Source of the DNA: Platerodrilus igneus
Lineage: Eukaryota; Arthropoda; Insecta; Coleoptera; Lycidae
DNA length: 64,000 bases
NCBI GenBank assembly: GCA_036346225.1
Contig: JARFIW010000884.1
Location: 2,870,501-2,934,500 of the forward strand
Direction of reading: 5' to 3'
The position numbers were made by a program, and so were the translations under genes. The notes under the pieces were generated by a model that was given only the letters and a program-made list of their open reading frames with translations, did no database searches and was not told where the DNA came from. Numbering within the stretch: the first letter of the stretch is position 1; every line of letters begins with the position of its first letter. This document shows positions 11,701 through 26,000 of this stretch, in pieces.

Positions 11701-13650
11701 CTTAGACTGTTAAATTTTGAATTGCTTAAAAGGGGCGAGAATTCCGTATCAAATTGGAGTTGCACCAATTTCACTAATACATAATTTAACAAGCTTCATG
11801 CATAAATGCCACAAAAAATAAAATTTATATATATATTATAGTGGTTTTAAAAGATCAAAAATAAATATAAAAGAAACAATTTCAAAACACCCTGTATAAA
11901 GGAACAACCAGAAATTACGTGCGAAATTTATATTAGTTAATTCATTTTTAAGTATCCGGTATTAACGAAATTTTATAAATAATTAATGAAATCTAAGTAG
12001 GTTTGCAAAGAAATTAAATGGTAGAAGCCAATGCCATTAATTTATTAATTAATTTGAATTTAATTGAACGATTATTGATGTATAATTTGCATAAAAGCGT
12101 GTAAAAACCCAATGATACCAAGATGAAACGGGTTGCTATCTGACAAATATATCAGTAGGATAGAAATACGCCGGATTCTAAATCGTGGAAATGTATTTAA
12201 AACGTTCGTGTAAAATTAAACACCTGCGTATTTTAAATGTCAAGTTCTAATTATTTTGTGTAGATAAACATGAAGATTCTGCGTATATTGCAAACGGTCG
12301 CATGCGTTTGTAGTAAAAATTAACGAGGGTTTATTTAAATCACGTAGGAAGTCCACGTGGGTTTAAATAGCATATAAACAAGGATATTGATTTCCTACCA
12401 CTCAAACCAGGTTAGAAGGAGACGTAGAAAACGTATAAGCACGAGACCACAATAGTATAGGAGGTATTTGTGAAACGTCATTAGAGCTACGATTGGTTGA
12501 TATGTTTAGTTTGACTTGATATGAACACGAGGATAGTGTAGCGTAATTTTCCTGAAATATTATAACGAGGTACTGAAATTTGCGGATTTGAAAATGGGGT
12601 TGAGTGCAAAATTGTGAGAATGTTGTTGTGAGCAGGGGATTTCGGATAACTGTGGCCAGGAGAGGTTACATTGGAAAGATATAAATAGTTTAAGAGAATA
12701 TTATGAAAGCCCTTATTATTTCGACCGTCCCAAAAGCACGTATGAAAGTTAACACGAGTGTAAGTATTACAAAATCATTTGAATTGTTTTGTTTAGTGGT
12801 AGCCTCTTAATTAAATTAGTACGCGGTTTGTGTGCCGAGATTAAAATTTTTTTATTGAGGTATCACCTATAAATTGTATCAACTCGTGTCGGGACATTAA
12901 GTAACGTAGATTACTGTGAAAGAAGCATAATTGAAAGGAAATTTGGAATTTGGATATACCAAGAAGGCGGCCTTGGCGGATCAACTTGGATGGGGTTCGT
13001 CTAGTAATAGCGAGAAACGGCCTGCAGACCAGGGAGAAAAATACATGGCATCATCCACAAGAGCAGAGATCTTCTAGAACTTTCCAGGTAACGATTTAAA
13101 ATTGTGATTCCTATAAACTGTAAATATTGGGGTGGCGTATGAGAGTGTTTTTCAAGGTAGTGTGAATTATTTACGTATTGAACAGAATATGTGTAAATAA
13201 CTTTATTACGGTATTCAACTAGAAATTTTAAGGTGTCTATAAAGCTTTTAAAACGTTCCTTCAGAACGTGAAAATTTCTGTGAAGAGTACATGGCTTTGT
13301 TTTTTTTAATTATTTTTAGAGTATGCAAAGTAGAAGGGCATACATTATGCAGAATTAGTTGGGTTATTATGAGCTCACCATACCCCACAGTTTACTTAGA
13401 TTATTAAAATAAATAAATTATATTGAAGGAATTTTAGAGAAGGTATTATTCAAGGTCCATTTACTCCGAGTACATTTTATGTGTTTGATGATTTAAAAAG
13501 GTAAATACAGGACATTACAAAATAAGAGTTACTGAAGTGTAACGTGAACAATAAAATATGGACAGTGTTGAATTGCATTTGTAAATAGGAATAAATAAAA
13601 GATTGTATGTTGGTTGTATTTTGTGGTTTTATTGGGAGTGTGCGTGAGAG

Positions 13651-13695
<45 letters not shown>

Positions 13696-13951
13696 AAAAG
13701 GAGGTCCAAATGAGCTTGCCGGAAGCAGTTGAAGAAGGCCATTCAACCGAGGAAGAGAGGAAAACGGGTAAGGATATTTTTTTTGTATTATTTAATTTTT
13801 GAATTTTTGAGTTTTGAAAAATATATAAAATTTTCGAAAATATTTATGGTTACTGAGGATTTTACGCGAGTCCCACGGCAATCTTATGACGGTCCAACGT
13901 TGGGGCTCGAATGTTTTTGAGAGAGCACTAAATAAGAGCGGAGATCCGCGG

Positions 13952-14007
<56 letters not shown>

Positions 14008-17000
14008 TTCTTAATCTTCTTTGGGAATTAAACCACCCATATTTGTTAAAATCGTCTTTATTTATGTTTCGATCCATGACCTAGCTCGTTATCAAAATAA
14101 TAAAAATTTCAGGTTTTACATTTATGCCATAAATTGAAGGTGACTTTGATTTATTAATGTTTGATGTATTTGATTTGAATACATTAGGTGAACATTTTAA
14201 AGTTTAGAAGAATGGATGCCTTCAATTTGTGTTGGTCAGAAGCGACTTTGAGATAGCCAATACGCTTAACATGAAATCAACTGATAAATTTTTATTTAGT
14301 TAAATTTCATATAAATTCAATAACTTTGCGATTGGTAAACATCTTTAATATGTTTCTATTTATACGAATGAGAGGATGGTTATGAAAGAAGTGTGCTGTT
14401 TGACCTCATAATACAGTACTAATTAAAAACTTTGTAGATTTAATTAACAAAATAGAACCAACTATTAAATTCATATATGAATTAGAGTAATATGGAAAAC
14501 TTCCATTTTAGATATTCTAGTTAACAAAAACCAGTATACATAAAACCAACACACACAAACAGATACTTAAACTTTGATTCAAACCACCCACAGTGTGTCA
14601 AACGAGGAGTTATCAAAACCATATATGATAGAGCAAAATTAATATCATCAAACGAGGAAATTTTAAGGAAAGAGAAAGACCTAATCAAATGTACACTAAT
14701 AAAAAACAAGTATCCTAACAGAATATTAGAGAAAGAAATGAATAAAGTCCCCAAAAATAAAAAATAAAACTACAGAAACAATGATACGCATCAAAAAATG
14801 CTCTCTATAGCACACATAAAAGGATTCTCTGAAAAAATCCTAAGAATAGGAAACAAATTTAAAATCAAAACAGTATTTAGAACCAACAACTCACTAATAA
14901 CACAATTAATAAAAACAAAACCCAACAGCGCAATATAAAGTTTAAGAAACTGCATCTACAAAATACCGTGCGAAAGTATCAAGTTTTATATAGGGGAAAG
15001 TTCCAAACCATTTGAAGTTCGATTTAAAGAACATAAATCATATATAAAAATAGAAAATTTGAAAAATTCATGATTTGCCAACATGCATGGGACTCCAGGC
15101 ATAAAATAATACGGAAGGATGCAAAAATTAATGACAAAGAAGAAACCCACCAAAAACGCAAAATCAAAGAAGCTTTACTTATATAACCCTAGATAAAAAT
15201 AACTGCGTAGCAAACGAATCTGTGACTTTCAGTAAACAACGGATTTCATTACTAAAAGAAATAAAAATGAATATCAAATGCCCCCCAATATCTAGGTAGC
15301 ATTGCAAGTTTTTTCTGGGTTTTTCTTGCGATATTAACATGAAATACAGCCTACGTACATGATTTCTATTTATATATACAATAACTAATTACATAACAAT
15401 AACCATATTTACAGACTCTGTAAAACAGCATTGGTATCTGACGAGTGTAAGCCAACCATAGGGTCGCCTCAGATCTATATATAATCTTCATTGAACAGTA
15501 TTGGTATCTGATTAGTGTAAACCCACATTAGAGTCGCCTCAGAACCATATAAAATATTCGTAGAACAACATTGGTATCTGACAAGTATAAACCCACCATA
15601 AAGCCGCCTCAGCACCATGTTAAAATCTACCAAAGAGGTAACTTAAATCATAATGATTTTTTCCCCTCAAAATAAATATAAAAAAACGACTGCTTAAGCC
15701 TTTCAATAATGCAATCGCACACTTTTTTAATAACCATCCTCTCAATCGTATAAATAGAAACATATTAAAAAGTGTTGTCCAATTCTCAAGTTATTGAATT
15801 TATATGAAATTTAACTATATTAAAATTAATTAGCTGATTTCACGTTAAGCGTATTGGCTACCTCAAAGTCGCTCCCAGGGCACAACACAAATTGAAGGCA
15901 CTCATTCTTCTAAACTTTAAAATTTTCATCTAATGTATTCAAACTAAATATATCTAACATTAATAAATCAAAGTCACCTTTAATTTATGTCATAAATATC
16001 AAACTTGAAATTCTTATTATTTTGACAAGGATCCTAGGTCATGGATCGAAACGTAAATGAAGACGATTTTAACAGCTATGAGTGATTTAATTCCCAAGGA
16101 AGATTAAGAAAAATACAAAACAAACCACAACAAATATACAGGGAGTATTTACAAGTCAGATATGGACCTGAAATTTGTATTTGTTTTAGACACTTAGACA
16201 ATCTAAACCCAAAGCTATCGTACTCCAAAATTCACTCACATTCCTAATAAAATGCAGAAACAACGAAATAATACCAAAAGGATAGAATACCATTGAAAAG
16301 CTTGAAGATTGCTCGTTATCACAAGCATTTTCTGAAACGAGTGTACTACTGAATCTGTAAAATGACTTAAAACTTCAAATTGCTTGTCAAAAACAGAGAA
16401 AACCAAATACTTAACCATGATTGAGTTACAGTATATAATTTTAGTCGAACTGAAACTGGTTTGTATACAACAACAGGAAATAGAATATAGAAAATGGAAC
16501 ATGCATACCACACTCTAAATACAGGAGAAAAAAACGAATGCCTAATTGTAATAATTATTATTTACCTACTATGTTTTAAAACAATTTTTAGTTCACGTTT
16601 ACATTTGTCCAGTATCGAAATACTAAACATTCTTTGCAGTAGATTAGGTTTTTCCATTCATGTTTTGTATAATACATATTTGCTTTAATTATTAATAAGT
16701 TGGTGAGTTATTAGCTGCCTCTTTTGTTGTCCTAATCGCTAAATTATATTTGACACAATCTTCATTTATCAAAACATATGCAACACTATCTTCTTCAGGG
16801 ATATAAAATTCATTCTCACTTAAAAATTTAGCAATGTTATGAAATATAACACAACAAGCTTTGATTTATAGTATTGGTAATCTGGACTTGCATTATCCAA
16901 AACACTGTTCACATTATAAATCGTTCTATATAAAATACACTATTGTAATATTGCTGTTCTGGCGTTGCTTGATTTCTCCAAAGAGTGATAGCCTTCTTCT

Positions 17001-20000
17001 CAACTTAACATGTTGTATATATTTGAATTTTTAAAAATTGGCAATCTATACTTGTAAATACTTGTTCATTACAAGTTACTTGTACATTCATACTTGGATA
17101 GCCTTTTCTATTGATGTATTCATCACCAAATGCACCGACTTCTGCATTCGTGAATTTAATCTATTACAGCAAATGCTTGTGAAAATTCATTTCTTGTAGA
17201 CCATTGCTCTTTTGCCTGGATAGTCTCTTCTATTGCCTTTAGGAATTTAATCCAAATACGAGCTTTATTTAAAATTCTGTTCATAACAAAATTAAAAACT
17301 TTAGAAATTGTATTTTAGTGAAGACCTAATTCTTCAGTTACTACAAAACTATCAGGCAAAAGTTTAAAGATGAGACATCGATAAAAAGAGGATTTAAACA
17401 TTATATACCACTTGACTCCATTAACAATTAAAAATTTTGGGGGTAAATTTTGCAATGTGTTAATGGTTGAAGTGAATATTGAAAATGTGCCCAAAAATTC
17501 CCCCCTGATAAACAACATTTATATGTGTAAGATATTTTCTAAAAATAAGGTACAGTGAAAAAACAAGTGTTTTATTTTTGGACTACACTATGTATTTAGT
17601 GATTACTAAAATCAGTCTATACTTATTAATTTGTTATAGTACTTTTTATCAATTATTATTACATTCTTTTCAAATTATTTTCAAATTTAAATTATAGGTG
17701 TGAAAGAATTTGGAAGTGATCTCAAAAAGCTAGGTTTGCCAGTGGAACATGCACCGCAAGTTTCACAATTAATGAAACTTGGATCGTTAAACTACGAAGA
17801 TTTGAAACAGTTTTCAGTATCAATTGAAGAGACACTTTTTAAATTACAAGCTCATAGAGATAGAGCACTTCATTACAAAATGGAAGAAGTTCAAATAACT
17901 TCAGTAGATGAGTTATATGTTGATCAGGATGCTGACGGTATGTAAATAAAATATTCAATTATGCTAAATAAACAGTTTTCATGCAGGACATATCAACAAG
18001 CAAATAGCAAGAGTTCGATTGTTTTTCTTAGGTTTCCTAACGGGAATGCCAGATATAGAACTTGGAGTAAATGATATGAGAAGACAGGGTAAAGAAGTAG
18101 TTGGTCGACATGATATCATACCTGTTGTAACTGAAGAGTGGATACGTCTTGAAGATGTTGAATTTCATTTATGTATCCAGCAAGATGAATATGAGAACTC
18201 GCATATAATAAAGTACCACATTCTAAGAAAACAACAATAATTTAATTATTATCTCGTTTTAGATTTAAACCACCAGATGCATGTTACATTGAACTAATGA
18301 GATTTAGAGTACGCCCACCGAAAAATAGAGAATTGCCTTTACAACTTAAAGTTACATTTAATGTTACTGGAACCAAAGTATTTTAAGCATTTGTTGCTAT
18401 TACTTCACTAATTATTTACTCTTCTAGGTTGTTATTAAGGCTGATGTTCTTGTACCAGGTTTTGCATCCAGAAAACTTGGGCAAGTTCCATGTGAAGACG
18501 TGATGATAAGAATACCAATTCCAGAATGTTGGATTTATTTATTTAGAGTTGAAAAGCATTTCAGATATGGATCTGTTAAATCGACACATAGGAGGTAAGC
18601 AACAGTGCTAACATCATTTGCATATTGTAACACATTTTTACAGAACCGGTAAAATTAAGGGAATTGAAAGAATTCTAGGAACAATGGAAACATTACAAGA
18701 GAGTTTAATTGAAGTAACATCTGGTCAAGCAAAATATGAGCACCAACACAGAGCTATAGTGTGGAGATGTCCCAGGTTGCCAAAAGAAGGTCAAGGTAAG
18801 ATTATACCTTCATGAAATTTTTATTATAAGTTAGTATTTATTTTCTTTACTTGGCATTTGATCCAGAGAAAAACACTTTCGGTATTGTCATTTTTCTCAA
18901 GAAAATTAAAAAACTATGTTAAGTCTAATCTAAAAGCAATTTTTCCTAGCTGCTAAAATATATACTCTTAAATAATGGACAATGTGGTTAAATGTTTAAA
19001 TATTATTTATGAAAGAATTATAAATGAATTTTATATTTCACCTCGTTGTAATTTAATCATAACACCTAGGATACGAGATATGTAAACATATTAATAACAC
19101 CCATGGCATAATGGAGGGCATAATGGTTTCATAATGTCCGCTCACTATGCCCTCAGAAACAAATCAATTTTTTAGCTATTTATGCACCAAGTGTGTTATT
19201 AAGCTTTCTCATAGCTCTGTTTAGATTTAATGTGTCGCAAACTTTCAGTTGCTTTTAGAGCTTGCTTTGCAATTATTACGGCCAACTCTTGATCAGCCAT
19301 TTTGCACTATTAATATTAAGTAAATATTTCAAATGTTCAAAACATAGGAATGTCAAACTGTTTATTGTCATCATGGAAAACATGATGTAGGTGTGTTTAA
19401 TAGTTATATAATAAAATCCGAGGTAAATTCTAAAATACAAAACATACCTATCACCTATTTTTTATTTTATATATGAGGTGAAATATAAAATCTTGTGTAC
19501 ACCACTTGTTACTAGATGATAATGCCTATCGAGCGACTCAATCCATCCCTCGGGCCATATGCCCTCGGGCTGGATGAGTTGCCCTCCGGCGTTATCATCT
19601 TAATAACACACTTGGTGCATAAATATCTAAATTATACCCATATTATCCTGTTGTATTATAAATGTCACCTTCGGGTGGAGCATTGGAAAATCAAATGTAG
19701 TATATTATAAATGTCAAACTGACACTTCTATCAAACAAGTAATTGGTTCCCTTTTTATATGTTTGCCATGACTATATATGGGACTCTGATTCTCAGGGTG
19801 CTTCTTGTAAACAACAAATTAAATATACCTGTACAAGATAAGTGAAGGTTCGTTACTACGACATCTCAACAACCCATAAGCGACCTCCCTGGCTCAATGA
19901 ATCTACTAAAATCAGTAGTCGGAGAGAATACAAAATATAATTACTAGACACTTGACACATACCCGTTTCAAAACCAAAACTGTCATATAATACGTTTGAA

Positions 20001-23000
20001 ATAGGTGGAAACAAATATAAAAAAATCAAAACAAGTCTACTAAAGCACAATAACTCACCTACTCTTCCTGGGGTGCGTGGATGCCCCTTTACAAAATAAA
20101 TACTCACCCAAACAGTTTCAATAACAAATATCTCTGTAGCTCCCTGGGCCTACTTGGCCCTACAAATTACTCAATGCGTTTCTATATGTTATACAATTCA
20201 TAATACTTTAATATATTGATAAAATCGAGACTACACAAATCAATAGTTCAGCCACAGATAATAATCAATTCTTCAGATACAAATACTTAATCTTACTTTC
20301 GCTCACTTAGTCCTACAAATTACTCAATGCGTTTCTATATGTTATACAATTCACAATACTTTAATATATTGATAAAATCGAGACTACACAAATCATATAG
20401 ACCACGGTTCCAAAAATGATGTGTGAACTTCTTCAATAGTAAAGATCATCTACTTGTTTAAAATATCGTACATAACGACGATTCACCATAGTTCCCCATT
20501 TCATAAATTTCCTTCCCTTTAAATTTATTTTCAATACGTATATTGCCATACTCAACCCTAGCTATAACGTAGCTATGCATTAATATGCTACATGGAATAT
20601 AACTTTAACTTATTCACGATTATAGAACATAAATAAAACCCTCGTAACAAAATAAATAACAAATAAAAATCCCCAATGTAAACAAACTACAAAGAACATA
20701 AATGAACCCATTGTCCCACAATCGGTGATAAATAAATAAACCCAAACTATAATTAATACTGTTTGGATGTTACAAACTCTGTTATCAGTAAAAATACTGA
20801 GAGGCAACCATGACAAGGACGGACTTATACCAAAATTTCTAAGGGAAGTTCTGAAATGAGTTCTTGCTATTATTTCGTATCTTCCAAATTATCTCATCTA
20901 CATTCCAAATGTTCACTTGTTTAAAATATCCCTTCTTTTATATCCCTCCCTCGTCACTGTGGATAGTAAATCAAAAATAGATATAAAGAAATATACGTGA
21001 GTGGTCCCTAATGTGCTGACAGCAGAAGAAGGGTGGCTTGCTCAGCCAGTAAGTTATGGGCTGAAGGTTTTAGCTAAGGACCAATGGCAAAGCCTAAAGA
21101 ACAAGGGCCCCAGAGTCTTACCACAAAGAAAATATAGAACAGCGACTCAAAGGTTGCAACTACCACACAATTTTCCAAATATGACAGCCAAGCACCACAA
21201 AGCGGCACAGTTAAAACATGATGAGGGGCATGCCGTTCACCCACTATCAAGACGAAAACGTAGAACAATCTAAGTAATATAATAATAATGCATGCGTTTG
21301 TCAGCCTTTTACAAGACACCAGGGGGTGGGGGGAGGGCTGTACAATAATATTCCTATAAATAAACGAAAATAGAACATCTGTACTTCATAAAAATAATAA
21401 TCCCACCCAAAGATACGGACTACAAAAGTAATAGGAAAGTAGACCCCAACGATTATAAATATACCATAGATCCAAAAATGTACATATATCTTTCATAAAT
21501 AATGACCCCCAAAAATTATAAACACACTGTAAGTTAACAATGTTGCTACTTTTCCCTCCTGACAAAATGATATATCAAACTGTATTTCTAATTTCAAAAA
21601 TGTAATATAAATCTGATATAACTGCACAACTGGATTTAATTGTGATAAAAATGGGGCTAATTTGTACTGATAACATGAGCTAAATTGGTAGGAGAGGCGA
21701 TTAAAAGTATGTATCAAAATTAATAAGTATACGACCTTAAAGATCCAGATATCTGATGCATCCTTGCTAGCAGCAACACATTACTGGATTTTGTAAACGA
21801 CCAGGTGACTATTGCTTTTTCCAGGGTAGAACAGTAAATAATAAGTAAGGTATAAGCAACTAAGTATGAGTTTGATAAGAAGTAAAAAAAGACAAGAGAA
21901 AGAAGGACGAAAGACTGCTAAAACAAGAAAGGAAAAATAGAATACAGATACTGTACCTAATAAATAGGTACGTTGGTCGGCCTTATTAAAGTAGACAAAA
22001 ATTGGTGGCTTAAAATGTATCACAAACGGAAGTGGATAAACACCATTAACTAACGTTGTATAACCATAAATCCTCCCAAAGAGTTGCTAAAAATCAAAAG
22101 CACCAAACGCACCTTAAAGATCATATAACAAAAAACAGAGCAATCATATTATTCTTTTAATAGCTAGAAACAGAATGACATTCATCATATCAACTAAACT
22201 ACACCTGCCAGGCGTGATAAGCGGCCAATTAAGAAACGTATAAACAATGAATCAAAGCAGAATGGAAATTAATTTTGATAATAGACTAAAATATCGCAAG
22301 GAACATTGAATTAATTTTATACAGAAAACTACACCTAACACCCTGTATATTCATTACAATACATATATGTGATAATCATTAGAATGGATTTAGAAAAACC
22401 TTCTTTTATTAGCACAGGTATTTCACACCATTGTGGTTTTCAATATATGCAGTATAAAGAAACGTTAAAACTAAAATTGAGAGCAATACTAATGGAACCA
22501 CAATCAGTATTGTATATATTGTATTAGATACTGGTAACAATTGTTTCACCACACAGTGACATCATCAGACTGAGTTATAAATTGTATATCAGAAATTCAA
22601 CATGGGATTAACATGTCTCTGAACTGGACCATCAATATCATCAACGTCTTCACTACTTTTCTGTTCTTGAATATATTTTGTTAATATAATACTTAAATTC
22701 TGTAGTGAACTTGGTTTCTCTGTGTTGCATGACTAGTCAACTTCATAGTTTTCAAATACATTTGCTTGATCTTTAACAAATTCAAAACTCATCTGTTTCT
22801 TCTACTGTTTTTTCTATTTTCCCTCATTCATATCATTATTCTGATGTATCCTTGTTTATGAAATTTCTTTTTGAGCAGTGCTTTATACAATTTCTATTTT
22901 TCTTCGTTAATCATTTTAAGATAATTCTGTTTGTTTACTCATTTAGAACCTTACTATTTAAGTCCACGTTTTAAATAACTTCTCTTGTTTCGTTTCCAAC

Positions 23001-26000
23001 GTCTGGACTTTGTCACATATGTATGCATAGTTATATTTTCAAAGAATTTATTTATTTTTTTTGTAATTTTATTATTTAATAATCTGCTGTTTTCTTGTTA
23101 GAAGCTTTCTTGGCCATAGCTACAGGTCACAAACGTTATAATACTATAGATGTAGGTTAGTACTACAATATTCATGCACAGCAGGTGGTGAGAACATATA
23201 ATTAAGAAAATAAAATACATCATGAAATTGAATAAACAGAGTGATAATAGACACGTGATTGTGGGTAGAAACATAAATCTCTGCATCAACTTTTTTTGGT
23301 AACGAAACAATTGTTTAAGACAATAATTATTATTTATGGTCACTGATTAATCATTAACATTTGCATATAAAAGCAGAAATAAAATCAGAAGATGCATTTT
23401 CCTTAGTATTGATATTCAATTTGATTAGAATTCAGACATGTTAAGTACATGACCACAAATCATTATGTAAAAATATACCGTTTTAAAATTATTGAAAGAA
23501 AACAAAATTTATTCCAAATAATATTTGAAATGTACAACTCTATTCACCACTTGCAAACTTTGTACTTTAACTTACAGAAAAGTAATAATATTAGGGTGCG
23601 TCAGTTAACTTCAGTAGTGTGGAATGGGTTCGTATGCAAAAAATTATAAAAGAAAATAGAAAATTTAAAATGAAAATTAAAAAACTGGCTGGAATGAAAA
23701 CAACTATGTTACACTATCCTTACCGTGAAAGGTATTTTCTCTGTCATAATTAAGAACACGAATCCGTCTGTCACAGAAATCCTTTCTGATATTATTTCCT
23801 ACATGGAAGACAGTTATTCCGCATAAACCTCCCTTTCTTCTGTTTTCTAAATTTTATTACCTTATATTTACCTTTTGCTAAAATATCTTAAACCTTATTA
23901 AATTTTGGTAAAATTAAATAAAATTGAAAAATAAAATGCCTCTTTCAAATGAGATTCCATCACTAAGGTAGCTGGATATCCTTTAAAAATGTGTCTGTTT
24001 ACCCAGTTTTTAGATATATTGAAATAAAATTCAACATAAACTTAAGGTCTATTAACATTACATAATTTCAATGTAAATACAAATATACTTTTCTTAAACA
24101 AAATACCTAAATTCCTTAACTTCACTCTGGCCAGGTATTACTGAGAAATCTTAAAAAGATCTTAAATCTAATCCGTTTATAATACTATAACTCTAAATAT
24201 TTCCGTTTCCCATATTAAATTACACGACATTTATAAATCCCAATTTCTGGAAATGTCGTTAATAACAAACATGGAAAACAGTTAAATCCCCGCTTTTTCG
24301 TAATCTGTGCATTAGCCATTCAAAAATACTTCAATATCAATATACACTAGTTCCGTCGCTAATTAGTCCAAAAACAACTATTTTCACTTTAATTCCCTAT
24401 TACGTAAATATACATCATCGACATCTGCAATTCATATGTACATAATTATTAAATCCAAACACGAAATCTCATAATTACTCACGATTTTTTTCCAATTCCT
24501 TAAACCTGAGAATGTCCAGGGTTCTTCAACGTTTTTGTGGAAATCCAAATTAATGGTAAGACAAATTGGTGTATCTCCTTTCCTGAGTAAGAATCGGTTT
24601 AAGTTGCAATATACTTTCATTTTGTTTTTGTCGATAAAATATAGCGTGAAGTAAGTTCAAAACAAATTTCTTTCGTTTTTAAATGTAGATCATTCATTTT
24701 AAAAGTATAAATTAAATTTAAAAAAAAAATCTGTAATAAATTCGACTCACAAGTGTTTTTATTAGTAACTCTTCGAATAAAAATTAACAAAAGATTAGTT
24801 TAAGTCAATATGTAAGTATACAAAATATGCAAAAACAAAATTTTTACAAAAGTGTATCTAAATAAAAATATTTTACCCTTCAATCGGAAAAAGAATGATT
24901 ATTATTAAACATTAAAATCTTAAATAAATCAGTAGAAATCACTGTATGGTAAATATTTTAAAGACATTAAAAATTACGAATATTTGCCCTATGGACATTT
25001 AGATAAACGATAAGTATACTTCAATATAACAAAGAAAAAAATATTTATTCCGCAAATGCAAATTGCAGATGAGTTACTCATTTAATATAAAAATGTTACG
25101 ATCAATACCATGGTATTTCAAAATAAATTAATCTTTACAGTACTAATTACGAAAATAAATTATTTATAGGTCACTTGCTAAACATGAGATCTGACAGCAT
25201 TATTAGGTACGAAATTTAAAGCTTGTAACTAATTAGAGATAAATAACATTAAAGTATTCGCAAAAATGGCAATTTTAAATCATCAACTTTATTAAAACCT
25301 CAGACATTAATCATCACTTCATAAAATTCTTTAGATATGATAGAATTACATTTCCTTTGTTATTTTAAGATATTTTGCAATAAGTTACGCAGAGTAGTAC
25401 AAAAACAAACCACGGAGATCAAGCGCGGTTAATTTAAAGTATTAAACCTATACGAGCTTTACGATAAAGAATGGAATTATTATAAAATTTATTCTTCTGA
25501 AGATTTAAAAACGCCCAGGAATGCTCCACTTCTATTTTTGTACTTAATAAAATCCACTTAGTTACGAAATTTAAAGATATTTTGTAGTTCGGTAATAGGA
25601 TCAATGTTTTTAGTTCATATAGTAATTTTTATCCCACATAAAGGAAGTATATATTCTACGGTGTTTGAAAGATGAAGTTTTAGATTTCAATACACAGAAA
25701 GAACAATGTTACCAACAATTTATAATAGGTTATTATGGGTAGTTCATAATGCAATTGGTAAATTTTATTAATACAAAGAAAGAAAGAAGTCAACCTTGAC
25801 ATTTTATATTAATAGGCAATATTATATATAAAACGTCCCATAGGTTGAAGCAGCATTGTTACCGTCTCTTACCTAATTAATTTTTTAATTTCAATTGTGT
25901 AAACTTGTATATACAACATTATTAACAGTTACAGTTCAGGGTCCCCGGTGATAAACTTCACACAAGGTTTTGGTGGTTCGGTTTTCTCAAATTTCTGTTA

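Noticed and set aside
13477..13802. Short proteins with IYIYIY runs
   Set aside because: Produced by the (TA)n microsatellite in an intron of stnB.
22540..22600. Second hammerhead candidate: minus strand CTGATGA followed by GAAAC and a palindromic ACAATTGT
   Set aside because: The bases that should form stem II (TGTCAC...TGGT) do not pair next to the core, and no stem I partner was found; probably chance or a decayed relic.
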